A stretch of DNA of 64,000 nt from Culex pipiens pallens (GCF_016801865.2 NC_068939.1:72716100-72780099); one strand, 5' to 3'. Shown: positions 44,221 through 56,319, counted from the stretch's first letter. Notes: generated by a model from the letters alone, not told the origin. Numbers and translations are program-made.

Positions 44221-44657
44221 GAGGCGGTGCCGAATTTATCTGCGGCCATTACCAAATTTGATTGCAGAGAATGCGGATGACCGGGGATGGAGTTGGGGAT
44301 CCACTATGGTTCATGTGACGGGGTAGAATGTGGGAGAAACATACTAAGTCAAGATTTGCTTAAAATAGTTCACGGTAGAGATAATCATCAATAAAAGCCT
44401 AAGTTGATCTGGATGATCCCCATGTATACAATCCAAGGAGCTTTAAGTAGTCAGTCCCTCCTGTAGATCCTATAACTGGTACAGAAATCAATAGTTCACT
44501 TGAGACCTTAGAATGGATAAATAACGAATTTGAGTTGTAGACCTTATGTTCCGAGCACTAACTGAAGTTCTTGGTACTTTTAAGGCTACAGGAATCCTTA
44601 ACTAAACTAAATTACTCTGAAAACAAGTCTTATAAGGTTTTATATTTGAACAGTTAC
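44221..44657 (+). repeat. Tandem segmental duplication, unit A
   Basis: From GAGGCGGTGCCGAATTTATC to ATATTTGAACAGTTA, nearly identical to 45692-46125. No coding content is recognised. Confidence 0.9.
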
Positions 44658-44763
44658 ATCAGCTTATATTCGGAACTCAAGAATTGTTTGGATGACCTGG
44701 AATATTTTGAGATTATAAGGATAATTTGGCTATTTAGTTAATAGCAATTATGGTATTAAGATT

Positions 44764-45691
44764 CTACACCCGAGCGTGGGTAAATAACGAGGGAAATGTG
44801 TAATAAAACCTCTGGTTTTAATAAAAAAGACTTGGTTTTCCTGGACCCAATCATACCAATTTAAGGCATTTAAGGCTAAAATGATGTCTCAAAGCGAATG
44901 CCTTCATTGAAACACATTTTTTTTTTTATACACCCACTAAGATTTTTTTTAAATCGTTGAAATTCCTCTAAGTCGGGATAACTAATTACTTTGAAAAACG
45001 AGTCAATCGACAGATTATTGAATTTTGGTGAATTTCAATCCAGTTTCATTTTAATAACACTTATTTTTCAATCTTGTTATTTTTCAGAAACTTCAAGAAC
45101 TTCAAGCACAAGCCGTTCATCAATGAGAAATGTATTCAATGTAGTGAAGAATATCACTAAGAACAACATGGAATCATCATGTGACTAGATTTAGCTGTCG
45201 CATATGGATCATTTCCGTTTTTTCACTGACTGCAACTGATGCACTAAAAATGGTATGGAAATACCAAATTTTGATCTTACTTGTGCAAATACTAGCGACC
45301 AAAATTTGCTCTTGGTTGCCCAGTAACAGATGGTAAAATACCATGAAATCATACCAAAATCATGTATGTGGAAGACCACAGGAATACCAAAATCTGATTT
45401 TCCAAGGGCGCGGGAATACCTAAAAATAAAACCATGGTAATACCAAGTTTTGATATTCAAGGAATGTTCAAAAATCAACTTGGTATTGAAATGGTTTGAT
45501 TTTGAGGTATTATTTTACCCTTGGAATAACATGGTTTGGTATTGTTGCGCCCTTCCACATACAAGACTTTGGTATGATTTCATGGTATTTTGCCATCTAT
45601 TACTAGGCCCTTGGTTGCACATTTTGGTCCCTGTTATTTGCCCAAGTAATACCAAAATTTGGAATTCCCGTGTTATTTACCCCTGCTCGGG
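44764..45691. mobile_element. MITE with CCCGAGCAGGGGTAAATAAC-type ends
   Basis: The left end CCCGAGCGTGGGTAAATAAC is mirrored by GTTATTTACCCCTGCTCGGG at 45671-45690. The right two-thirds (45240-45690) is itself an inverted repeat rich in GGTATTACC/AATACCAAAA words. The interior 44800-45230 is unrelated A+T-rich sequence that may be a later insertion. Confidence 0.6.
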
Positions 45692-46125
45692 CGAGGCGGT
45701 GCCGAATTTCGCTGCGGCCATTACCAAAATTGATTGCGGAGAATGCGGATGACCGGGGATGGAGTTGGCGATTCAATATGGTTCATGTAACGGGGTAGAA
45801 TGTGGGTGAAACATACTAAGTGCAGATTTGCTTCAAAATTCACGGTAGAGATAATCATCAATAAAAGCCTTAGTTGATCTGGATGATCCCCATGTATACA
45901 ATCCCAGGAGCTTTAAGTAGTTAGTCCCTCCTGTAGATTCTATAACTGGTACAGAAATCAATAGTTTTTGAGACCTTAGAATGTATAAATAACGAATTTG
46001 AGTTGTAGACCTTATGTTCCGAGCACTAACTGAAGTTCTTGGTACTTTTAAGGCTACAGGAATCCTTAACTAAACTAAATTACTCTGAAAACAAGTCTTA
46101 TAAGGTTTTATATTTGAACAGTTAT
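45692..46125 (+). repeat. Tandem segmental duplication, unit B
   Basis: Matches 44221-44657 with a few substitutions and small deletions. It starts exactly where the preceding MITE ends. Confidence 0.9.
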
Positions 46126-46440
46126 CATGTATCATGTATGTTACCTAAAAATAAAACCATGGCAATACCAAGTTTTGGTATTCAAGCAATGTTCAAAAAT
46201 CCGGAAGACCTCAACTTAGTATTGAAATGGTTTTATTTTGAGGTATTATTTTACCCTTGGAATAACATGGTTTGGCATTGTTGTTCCCTTAAACATACAA
46301 GACTTTGGTATGATTTCATGGTATTTTACCATCTATTACTGGGCAACCAAGGGCACATTTTGGTCCCTGTTATTTTCCCAAGTAATATCAAAATTTTGTA
46401 TTCCCGTGTTATTTACCCCTGCTCGGGCAGATAGCATTTC
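46126..46440. mobile_element. Truncated second copy of the CCCGAGC MITE
   Basis: Matches 45420-45691 (ACCTAAAAATAAAACCATGG to TTTACCCCTGCTCGGGC). The left half is missing, so the duplicated block lost about 700 bp here. Confidence 0.8.
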
Positions 46441-48870
46441 CGAGGTAGCATACTGCTAAAGAGGTATCAAATGTATTAAACGGTAAAAGATTTAGTAGTT
46501 CATGATCTTCTTTAAAAAAAACAGTTCATAACGCTTCTGTTAAGATGATTAAAACTATCAAACCGTATGATCACTTGATACATTTGGTACCTTATTAGTT
46601 GTATTCCGTCTCGTAACATCCATACTGCAAAAGATACCCAGGACGTCGATAACACTCGGATCACAACGACTCGTTACAGCCAGTCTGATACCTGCCCACG
46701 ATTGGGATCGCGATCGCGATCTTCGCAACCACTTTCACGAGTTCCGTCACGGTTTCACGGTTTCGATAATGAAAACCTTCTCCAAACGCTGCGTTCGTCG
46801 TCGTCGTCTTGTTAGACATTCCGCTACCCTCCCTGTCGAAGGTATCTTCAACATAGCTCCAAGATATGCTACCGGAGTTCGTTTGCATACCGCGGATTCG
46901 ATAGAGCACCGCCCTTGGCGGTTGCAACTAGTAGTTTGCAGCGCAACTCATTCATAAAACTTCAAGTCATTGACGTGCGCGTCACGGACTCGCTAGTCGC
47001 ACAGGTGCGCTACCTAGAACCTGACGCCATGGCGTTATCAGTTTTGAACGTTGCCGAAGGGAGTGGCGACCTTTTCGGTCACCAGTGAGACGCACCTCCG
47101 AGGTTCAGTTTTGAGCGAAGCCATCCAAGGGCAACGGGCTAAAACGGTCACGGGCGAGCCCGTTGGGAACTTTTTCTTTCGATGGGTCAACTCCCCCCCT
47201 TTTCCGAGTGGTCAATTAATGAACTTGGCTAATGAAGGTGTAGCTACCTGGCGTGGCGGACTGGGTGCGGTGCGTACGCAGGGGTCACGTTGAACGTCGA
47301 ATTTCTGCGAAATAATTTGGGAGATACCGCAAAAAGTTGCCTTCTAGAACTAAGTTGCGATTCTGGGTTTGACTTGGACTCTTACATAGCGCCAATAGAT
47401 AACCAGAGAAAGCCAATCATCCCTATTGTACAACTTCAACAGTTCCGTATAGCTATCAAGTAGTACTACTACCTGCTCCGGTTTCAACCTTATCCCAAGT
47501 GTTCGTATCGAATGATAATAACACTATAAAAGTAATTTTGAACTGAGAAAAAAAAGCAATGACTGTCAATACAAAGGAAAAGATTAGGGAATATCTCATA
47601 AAGGTACTAATATCAAGATTCGGCCATAAACAATATTGATGCCAGGCCTACTGCGTTGCATTAACCGCAGAGAGAATTCTGTGAACGGATCACATTTCTC
47701 AGAATCTACATGGGAGAAAGGATGCGTGGACATACCGTACCAAACACTCCGGAAAACGATTGTACGGAAGTTCGGAGCATTACTCTTTCTTCACAACCGA
47801 TGTGTTTCAAGTCGTGTTTTAGTGCAAATATTAACAGCAAAGAAAACTTATCACAAGCCACCATTAAAACTCATAAAACCTGTAAACGATGTTAACAATT
47901 TAAGCACGAAGAAATCTATTGGGACTGTGTCAGTAGCGGAAACCTCAACGAAGCGGCCGTTTTCTTCGTGGTACAAAACATGCGTGTCGTCGTTTTGCCC
48001 AACTGCGCTTCGGACGCAACAAGAAAACCCTGAAAATCAGCCATCTGCAAAAAAATATATTATCTTAATGATATCCACCGGCACGTGCCCCGGGCCATGT
48101 CTCAAGGGGAGAGTAGTTTCTCCCGACTTCCCAGAGTGCGTGCCACCGCCGTGGACTCTGAGAGGAAAATTCTGGGATTTCCTCAACCGGAACCGGCATA
48201 TGTGATGGTGCACCTTTGCGTGATGTTGCACATTTTTCACGGTCGCGCAAACTTTTGCGCAGAAAAGTTGCAATCATTTATTTCGCTCTCGTTTAACGAC
48301 ACGCAAGATGTACCTACGCGGGGATTTTCCTTTTGTTTCTCCAACACAAATTTTCCTTCTCTTTTCAACAAACTGGTGGAAAACTCGACTGTTTGTTTGC
48401 CGGGGCCCGAAAGGGAGGTGTACGCCTTGTTAATGGTGGTATGATAAATTTGCAGCACATTTTTTTGTACCTGCTTATTTGCTGATTTGCCAGCTTTTCT
48501 TTCACTTCTTGTTTATTTCGCGGCGCGGTGAGCAATGAAAATCGAAAATATCCGACAGGCAAAGGCAGAAATGTCGATGCACCGCGAAAAACATCATTAA
48601 ATAAAAGGTAAATAAACGGTTGCCGCAGGTAATCTATATGCAAAAGAAAAGAAAAACTGCTTCTACTGTGAATGCATACTACTCCTAGCGCGTGATTGAC
48701 AACTTTCTATAATGGTTAAGGTGGAAGGGAGGGGGAGGAGGGATTAGACGGTACAAAACAAACGATTTGGTGAGATTGAGTAATTGTGTAATTGAGATTT
48801 GTTAACTTTGCTATGAAAGTCGTTTGTCAAAATATTATGACTTGCAAGAGTCAGTTTCAGTATGAAATTA
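46441..48870. other. Unassigned 2.4-kb stretch
   Basis: Balanced composition. Frames such as 47636-48205 (189 residues, plus strand) have no domain, signal or splice support that I can see. No RNA gene or bounded repeat was found. Confidence 0.3.
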
Positions 48871-49345
48871 ATATTCACAATAAAAATTGGAAAATTGAAA
48901 TTTGGTAGTTAAACACTGTTTCTTTTTGTGTACTTTTATCTGAAATAATGTGTGAAATTGTTAAATTCAACAGAAACTAATGAAAATTTCCCAGTTTCTT
49001 ATGTAAAATTCTGGAGTTTTTTTAAAGGTCCAATAAACCAAATTTCCAGATTTTGCTTTTTGCGTGTTTTTGAAAACACCCAAAAAGCAAAAACTGAAAA
49101 TTTGGTTTAATGGACCTTTAAAAAAAACTCCACGATTAAACAAATTTTTGTTACATCAAATCTACATAATGTGTAAAATTTGTGGTACAAAAAATGTGAA
49201 ATTTTACATCAGAAACTGGGATTTTTTTTTATTAGTTTCTGTTTAATTTAACTTTTTTTACAAATTATGTTGGGTAAAATTACTAAAAAAAAATAGATAA
49301 CATTCCACCAACTAAATTTCCAACCTACCAAAATATTATGTTTTT
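48870..49345. mobile_element. A+T-rich MITE carrying an inserted hairpin
   Basis: Inverted words flank the hairpin at 49014-49133: TTTCCCAGTTTCTTATGTAAAAT on the left (in part) and ATTTTACATCAGAAACTGGGA on the right, and GGAAAATTGAAATTTGGTAG against CTAAATTTCCAACC. The outer ends are not sharply defined. Confidence 0.5.
49014..49133. repeat. Near-perfect 120-bp hairpin, GGTCC family
   Basis: GGAGTTTTTTTAAAGGTCCA and CCAAATTTCCAGATTTTGCT pair with AGCAAAAACTGAAAATTTGG and TGGACCTTTAAAAAAAACTC. The loop is only a few bases (GTTTTTGAAAACAC). Confidence 0.85.
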
Positions 49346-49704
49346 AATGTGTTGTTAAGATACAAGTTGAAATATGGAAGGTATAACATTTGATTGGTTG
49401 AATATTACCTCTTTTTAAAGTAAATTTACATAAAATATTGTGCAAAAATGTAAAATTCAACAATGATGAAAATATCTTCAGTTCCTCATGTAAAATTTAA
49501 AAAAAATTACACAAAATCTGCCACCATTCCTGGATGTAATATTAACATATTTCATTTTACCTTGTAACTAGAATAAAGTTTTTGAGTTTTATCAACAAGC
49601 AAACGCTGATACGAACGATACGATAACAATACGAAAAGAAAAAGAGAGAAATCTAAACACATATACAGCAGATCCATATGAAAGTTAAAGAAAAAAAATA
49701 AAAA

Positions 49705-50305
49705 AAATTCTGGGGGTTCCTTGGCCAAAATAATTAGACCCGTATTTTTTTGTTTGGCCATTAGGGTGGCCAACGCCGTGTTAGGGTGGTCCGAAAAATG
49801 GCCACTTTCGTCGATTTTCACAAAAACCACTTTTTTCAAAAAATCATAACTTCACTCCATTTCAACCGATTTTAGATGTCTTGGGTGCAAATGAAAGATG
49901 ATGAGTTTGACTTCCAAGAAAAAAAATATGTGGAGTTTCAAAAATCTAGCCTAACATTTGAAAAAGTTTTATGAAAACATCAATTGCCGTTTTGACGGTG
50001 TCTGGACCAAAGAGCCTATATCTGAAAATATTTTTAACGGATTTCTCGGACAATTTTCCATAACATATCAAAAATTGGGCGAGGTTCATTAACAGGATTC
50101 AAAGATATGATTTTTTGAAAATAAAATCCGGGTTTTTCGACGCGCCGCGCGCAAAAACGAGAAATTGACGAAATTGGCAAAAACCACCTTTTTTCACTAA
50201 AACTGCGATAACTCGAGAATTTCAGCGATGGCCTATACATGTTAGGGTACCAAAAGTTGCGTATTTCAATTACGAAAATCAAATAGAAATTGCCAAAAAC
50301 CACTA
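49705..50305. mobile_element. Reverse, diverged copy of the 37336-37976 MITE
   Basis: Collinear in reverse complement with the earlier element, from TTCTGGGGGTTCCTTGGCCA to the CTAACATGTATAGG / AAAAGTTGCGTATTTC region. The terminal TATACAGCAATTCC repeats are not preserved. Frames here are shadows. Confidence 0.7.
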
Positions 50306-51877
50306 AAAACCCTATTTTTTCAACATTTTTATTTTTAAAACCGCTGTATCTTCACAAGGATTGGACATAGGGCAATGGTCAATATGGAAACTTTTATGTA
50401 AAATTGTCTGGAGAATCAATTCCCACTATCGGTTTTTGAAAATAATGACGTTTAGACCTCTTAAAAAAAACAGTTTTAGTAAATGATTTTTGTATTTTTT
50501 AGGAGAGACATACCATCCTGCATTTTTCGTTAGTCTTTTTGTCACATTTTAGGCTATTTTTCACAAAAATTTTGAACGAAAAAAATCGTGACATCACCTT
50601 AAAATTTAACTGGTGTGTATTTTTCTTTCAGTGTATTTTTTTCAAAAAGCTCGTCAGGTTTGTATTTGACCACTTTTTGATACGATGTAACGGCTTAGAG
50701 ATACAGCAAGATTTAATTTACAAAATACAAAAATATTTAAAACCCTTACGCCCTTCTCAAATGTCATTATCGAGTGCAACTGGCAAACACAAAAATGCAA
50801 CTGGTATACACAAAAATGGCTTATATAGGCCTAAGATAACATGTCTAAAAAGTTTCATTGAAATTGGAGAGGGTCGGGTACAAAAGTACCAGAAAAATTC
50901 CTGATTTGAGCTGGTTTCTTTTTTTTTTTTTTTTTTTTTTTTTTTTGAGAGGTTCTTTAAGCTATTGGTTTACAAAATCAAAATCTTCTCTAAATTGAAA
51001 ATTTGTTAACGGTACAAGAGCATTTGTACCAAGATCATCAATTAAGAAATGTTGGCTAATTCAGCGACACTGAGAAAAATAAACCACTTTTCACAAAATT
51101 TAAACTTTAAGAGTTGTCTGATCAACAAACTCCTCAAAGGAAAGTTGTAGAAAATTTTCTCAGCATTCCAAAGCATATTTTGCAGGAAACTTTTCCGTCA
51201 TAACATATTTTTAAAATGAAAAAAAAAACAATTTTTCTTAAATTTTAACCAAAGAGTTAATTTAACTTGAAAACAATGCATTTTATGAATATTTTATATT
51301 TCCGTGACCAGATTATGCCCCATCCTAAACTCTGGCTCAAAAAATGTTTGCATTTTAAGTCCCCTAAAAAATCTTTTAAATCAAAACAATACTAATTGAG
51401 GGAATTCAACTTTCAATCGGTATTTTTTCGCGTACGCGTTTTTTGTTTGTTTGATTTCTGATCATAGCCTACAACTTTGCAGAAGACTAATAATGCAAAA
51501 AAGCTTCTTATAACATAGCAAAAGCATGAAAAAAATCATCCAAACAAAAAAAACAAAATCTAAAATCTTGAAAGAATTGCGAAATTCTAGAATATTACTC
51601 AGCACCTCAAATTTTGAAAATACTCTAATTTTGCAATATCTCGAATTTAATTTAAGATTTGCATTAAATGAAAACAGTGTAAAAACTAAAATGTTCACAG
51701 AATGCTTTATTTTTATAATTTGCAACATGGGTATTGAACGACGCAACATTTGCTATAGATTTTCACTGAGATACCATTTTTTTAAAATACCGTTTTTTGA
51801 ATTTAAAAAGATTTCAACAGGTTTGTAATCAACGCAAAATTTGGTATTGTTTTTTACAAAATACTATACTTTTTAAT
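50306..51877. other. A+T-rich stretch, probable decayed repeats
   Basis: Contains a T-run at about 50917-50946. Phrases such as CAAAGGAAAGTTGTAGAAAA are typical of old fold-back elements, but no ends could be placed. No gene. Confidence 0.3.
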
Positions 51878-52286
51878 GTGGCAGTGCGTGGCCGAATGGT
51901 TACGCTGTCCGCTTTGTAAGCGGATGATTCTGGGTTCGATTCCCATCTGCTCCAACCTTCCATCGGATGAGGAAGTAAAATGTCGGTCCCGGCCTTGGTT
52001 GTTGTTAGGCCGTTAAGTCATTCCAGGTGTAGGAGTCGTCTCCATGCCATAAGTACAAACAACACACCAAACCAAGCCTACTCCGGTGGAATCGCTGGCG
52101 GCGGTTGGACTCGCAATCCAAAGGTCGTCAGTTCAAACACTGGGGTGGAAGGTTCCTTGGAGTAGAAAGAGGTTTGGGTGCTCTCCCCATTCAAGCCTTC
52201 GGACTCCTAGGTTCGAGCAGAAACTTGCAATAGAGACCACAAAAGACCCGGGGTCGTTAATGTGGATGGTTTGATTGATTTTTTTT
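51878..52286 (+). mobile_element. SINE with two tRNA-like modules
   Basis: Module 1 (51881-51955) has TGGCCGAATGGTTACGC, an anticodon arm TCCGC-TTTGTAA-GCGGA (TGT, Thr-like) and B box GGGTTCGATTCCC. Module 2 (about 52083-52155) has GCTGGCGGCGGTTGG, a perfect TTGGA-CTCGCAA-TCCAA arm and B-box-like CAGTTCAAACACTGG. A body of about 110 bp and a T-rich end follow. Dimeric-tRNA SINEs are known from Culex (the Twin family, Arg-related); this one has different anticodon arms, so it is not clearly Twin. Confidence 0.7.
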
Positions 52287-52704
52287 GTACTTTTTAATAT
52301 ACAATTTTTTTATAGTTTGCAATGTATGTATCAAACAACAAGAAATTTATATAAATTCATTTTCACTTTAAGTGGTAAATATAATAAAAGTAACATTATC
52401 GTTACTGAAAAGTAAAGTGATTGTTTACAACTCTGGTTAAAAAAAATCTTTGTAATGACAGCAAATTTTCTGTTTATTTGATAATTATAGCATTCAGATT
52501 TATTTGATTGTTCACAGCAAAAAATAAATAAATTTTCCATAATTATTATTTCCCAGCATAAATTTGAGGTACAATTTTCATGGAATCATGTATTTCACTA
52601 TCAAGAATTGTTCAGATTAATCAATATTCGATAATGCAATAGACTATTTACAATCTTGTTCCCATCACAATCTGTTGAAAGAGGTTTTTTAATCAAGTTG
52701 TCTA
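52287..52704. other. A+T-rich spacer
   Basis: No feature recognised. Confidence 0.3.
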
Positions 52705-52885
52705 TAAAATCATATTACATAAAAAATCACGTTCAGTTAAAAAACAATGTTTAAATTATGCATAAAACTCACTTAAACTAAAATTTCCAAAAAATAAAAT
52801 CATATTACATAAAAATCACGTTCAGTTAAAAAAAATGTTTAAATTATGCATAAAACTCACTTTAACTAAAATTTCCACATAAAAT
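52705..52885 (+). repeat. Tandem duplication, unit about 91 bp
   Basis: AAAATCATATTACATAAAAA at 52705 recurs at about 52795, and the following TCACGTTCAGTTAAAA, TTTAAATTATGCATAAAACT and AAAATTTCCA are repeated in the same order. Confidence 0.9.
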
Positions 52886-53880
52886 GTCAGAAATTTGAGC
52901 AATTTTTGTATCAGATTTTTTACACTTAAACTTTGAATTTTATTTTATCTGATCTAAGTAATGACCTGCTAAGGAATCCGAGAAACCAGTCAGTAGTCCG
53001 ATTCTAATTAATTTTCAAAAAGCAAATCAGCAAGCAGCTAAGGAAGTTTAAGTGGATTAATATTAAAAAAAAAATACTTTTACTTTTTTCATTAAAATTT
53101 GTGTGTGTCCCATATGGACACTACAATTGATGCCTTGCAAATGCATAATATTTATAGCAGAACTAGCCAATTGTCTTGAAATAATTTGATAAATTTAACT
53201 TCAGCCGAATTGAACTACTTTCTCGTTGAAGCGATCATTTATGACTAAACTTACACTTCCTTGACACCCACCTGTCCGTCAACACGAAACCTTACCAAAT
53301 CCGGCAAATACCTCCCAATTCATTCAACTCTTTTTTTTTTTAAACACAAGCCATTAACACCGGATACACTCCACACTCGCCTGCTACACCATTATCACTA
53401 GCCGGCGACTACCTTAACTTTTGCTACACCTTTACCTGTTATCATGAATTCATTAGCAAATCAGAAAAAAAACCATGCAACAACCGTTCAAAAAGAGCGA
53501 ATACCGAAACCACGCTTTGATAAGGTGTCTAACGTTTTTTTCCAGCCCTAACAAACTGACCCTCCCAGAGTAACGAACCAGCCACCCACCCACCCTCAAT
53601 CGGAAGTACAGTTGCGACCTCTAGCTGTGGGTGGTGGGTGGTTTGGAAAAAAAGTGCATGTGCAGCAAGTGAAATGTGTGCACTGCAAGTGCTGGTAAAA
53701 AGGGAAAAGAAGGAAAATTGCGCGTCGATCGCGTCGAAAATGAAAAATGTGAAAATATGTTGCTGGCTGGGCGATCATAGATGTATGTTTATGTGGTAGA
53801 TAGCGCATATACCACCACCCCCCATGTGGGAGGCGGGCACCACACATAAGCCAAGCCCAAGATTAACCAGAGCGCTCAGT
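52886..53880. other. Upstream region of the Osiris gene
   Basis: 52886-53280 is A+T-rich with no recognised feature. 53280-53880 has balanced composition and lies directly upstream of the Osiris promoter, so it may carry control sequences. I cannot name any specific site. Confidence 0.3.
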
Positions 53881-53884
53881 GTAC

Positions 53885-53927
53885 TTTAAAAGGAGATGCA
53901 TATCAATTTTGAAACCAGTATCAGTAC
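53885..53927 (+). promoter_or_regulatory. Candidate core promoter of the Osiris gene
   Basis: TTTAAAAGG at 53885-53893 is TATA-like, and TCAGTA at 53921-53926 matches the arthropod initiator. The spacing (about 38 bases from TATA start to the A) is longer than the usual ~30, so either element may be coincidental. This would leave a 5' leader of about 180 bases before ATG 54100. Confidence 0.3.
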
Positions 53928-54099
53928 GGATTGCAATCGATTAGCAGTGTTTTGTGGGGTGTAGGATTCAGGTTGTGTGCGATCAGCAGCTAGGTGGGAT
54001 CCGCGGTGAAAAGAAAAGAAAAAGTGAGGTGTGTCTAAAGGACTTTCGAGTGTAATTTGAGGAAACAGTTTGAAGTGAAGTTTAAACAACCCAGCCAAA

Positions 54100-54668
54100 A
54101 TGACCACCACCAGAAGAAGCACCGTGATGGAGTATCTCTTGCTTGCCTCATTCATCACCTCCACACTGTGCGCCTCGACCGCCGGATTACGCGGCCAGAC
54201 CCGTGTGGGACACAACAACAAGGTCGAAAACAGCTGGTTCGGTGGTGAGATGAGTGTGCTGCAGAAGGTCTACGATGACTGCCAGGACAAGCAAGACTTC
54301 ACCGGTTGCCTCAAGGGCAAAGCCTTGACCGCGATCTCGCGCGCTATTGACATGGTGAGTTCGTGCGGGGGATAAGTCGAGTGACCTTGAAGAGTCTTCA
54401 GTGTTTTTCCAAGTGTCCCAAGCTGACAGTTGAAAGCTGACCCTTTGTGTGTACGTTTCAGGAATCGATCCCGCTGCTGGACGGAGTTGCGCTGGTCAAG
54501 CAGGCTAACCCCGAAAACGAGAGCATCTCCCTGCTGACCGACGCCCGCGCTCTGGGCGGACTCGGCGAAACCGAGCGCTCCATCCTGGGCAAGCTGAACA
54601 AGTTCTTCCAGACCCACACCCTGCGCGTCGACATGCAGCCCCAGGACTCGACCGCCGCGGCCCGTGGC

Positions 54669-54700
<32 letters not shown>

Positions 54701-55091
54701 CGCCGCCTTCCTGACCGCCATGGGCATCGCCGGACCGATCGGCCTGAAGGTCCTCGCCGCCGTCGCCGGTAAGGCCCTGGTCATCTCCAAGGTCGCCCTC
54801 ACCATCGCCGGTATCCTGGCGCTCAAGAAAATCTTCGCCCACGATCGTCACGAGGAGACCAGCTTCCAGGTCCATGCCGGACATGACAACCGGTAATACC
54901 CGCCCCAAATTCCCCCCAAACCCACATTCCTTCTCTACTAACCACCCCCCATCAACACTTTTAGACGAACTGCCTACGTCGTCCGCAACCCCGCCAAGGT
55001 GGCCGCCGCCAACGTCGATCCCTACCGGTACTACTACGACCAGCAGCAGCTGCAACAACAGCAGCAGCAGCAGCAGTACGGAACCATCTAA
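54100..55091 (+). CDS. Osiris family protein (DUF1676), three exons
   Basis: Exons 54100-54354, 54462-54892 and 54965-55091 have GT-AG introns of 107 and 72 bp in phases 0 and 2, giving 270 residues. A hydrophobic signal-peptide-like stretch spans about 10-25. It is followed by the two-cysteine region (Cys61, Cys70; CQDKQDFTGCLKGKAL) and a long hydrophobic domain at about 163-209 (YLIAAFLTAMGIAGPIGLKV onward), flanked by basic residues. The tail is Tyr- and Gln-rich (YRYYYDQQQLQQ, then Q-run, YGTI). This arrangement is diagnostic of Osiris proteins, secretory-pathway or endosome-associated proteins linked in Drosophila to cuticle and tracheal maturation. Exon 2 is strongly G+C-rich at third positions, unlike the flanks. 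Skipping the second splice would stop at once after Asn-Arg, so intron 2 must be removed. I cannot assign the Osi number. Osiris genes normally sit in a cluster; no other member is in this window. Confidence 0.93.
55054..55077 (+). repeat. CAG/CAA repeat coding the Gln run
   Basis: CAA CAA followed by six CAG codons in the last exon of the Osiris gene, preceded by CAG CAG CAG CTG. Likely to vary in length between individuals. Confidence 0.85.
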
Positions 55092-55586
55092 GAAGTGTGT
55101 CCCCCAAACACCCACGAAACATCGAAATTAGCGAAACTCCTCGAGCAAGTGTCCCCCCTCCCCACAACACCCCCCTGTAAATTAATATTTATTTTTAATT
55201 TATTACCGAGTGAGAGAGAGCGATCGAGAGCGAGCGATAAATTATCAAAACCCCCCCCTAGAACCCTAGAAAGTGTCATGAAAAATTGTAAATTATGAAA
55301 AGTCCCCAAACACCCCACACACACAGACTACAGCGAAACATACCAAAAATTAGGAAAGGTTAAAACACTCGAAATCTCAAGATAGCAGGAAAAATCAAAA
55401 CAGGGTAGCAAATTAAAATTAAAAAAAACTATTTTAGCAAAACAACATGGTGTGAGTGTATGAGTGCGTGAGATGCTCAGTACACACATGCACTTACACA
55501 CACACATACACACATGTGGTTAGAGTCCTCTTTTTGTGAAAGCAGGTGAAGCAAGCGAAAGTGGGCGTCAAGTTAAAAGTGCGAAT

Positions 55587-55592
55587 AATAAA
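55587..55592 (+). terminator. Candidate polyadenylation signal of the Osiris gene
   Basis: AATAAA about 495 bases after the stop codon, in a non-coding region with GA and CA runs (55205-55235, 55480-55515). No other hexamer was chosen between the stop and this point. Confidence 0.4.
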
Positions 55593-56040
55593 ACTAATAA
55601 GCAAATGAGAATCAGAATGGAAGATGTGTTTTTATTTTTAAAAGAGAAAAAATCCCAATTAAGACAAAGTTTATGGCAACTAAAGAAAGAATTTTATATC
55701 TGTTGGTAATACCACTTTGAAAGCTTAAAAACTCAAGTGGGTAAATCATTACCAAAAATAAAACAAAACAGTTCAAGAATAAAGCACTGAAAAACATAAA
55801 AGAAGCGATAATTAATATTATTTAACAAAAAAATAACGAAAACTAAGTAAAAACAAACACTATAATGATAAAAAATAAATAAAAAAAAAACTGTTTTAAA
55901 GATAAGTTCGTACTTTATTAAAAGTAGACAAATATTCAAAACTAAAAAAGGACATCAAATTGAAAGATCAACTAAAAGGAACATGAAAAAACAGATCATA
56001 AAATTAAAGCAATAAAAAGAAATTTAAAGACGGCATATGA
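55593..56040. other. A-rich stretch
   Basis: A-rich plus strand with no gene. Minus-strand frames are Phe/Leu-rich shadows. Confidence 0.3.
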
Positions 56041-56319
56041 AACATAAGGCTACCAACTGTACGGATTTTTTCCTTACCATACGGATTTTCGACCCTTATC
56101 GCGGATTTTTAACAGGCCGGAATTTTTGTAGGGAATTTTTCGCATACTACGGATTTTTACGGAATTTTAACAACTTTTTAAACATTGGATTGATTTTTTT
56201 TTTATTTGGTCAAAGCTTTTGTTAACTAGACATTTTTATTTATATTTTACTGTGAGTTTGATTTGAAAAGGGAGAGTTTTCCGGGTTTTCCTCAATTTAA
56301 ACTTGATTATCAATAAGTC

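Noticed and set aside
47636..48205. 189-residue frame on the plus strand as a gene
   Set aside because: No recognisable domain, irregular composition and no nearby supporting exons.
51881..51955. Genuine tRNA-Thr gene
   Set aside because: The anticodon and T arms are good, but the acceptor ends do not pair and the sequence continues into a SINE body with a second tRNA-like unit.
54270..55115. 281-residue frame on the minus strand
   Set aside because: It is the antisense shadow of the G+C-rich Osiris exons.
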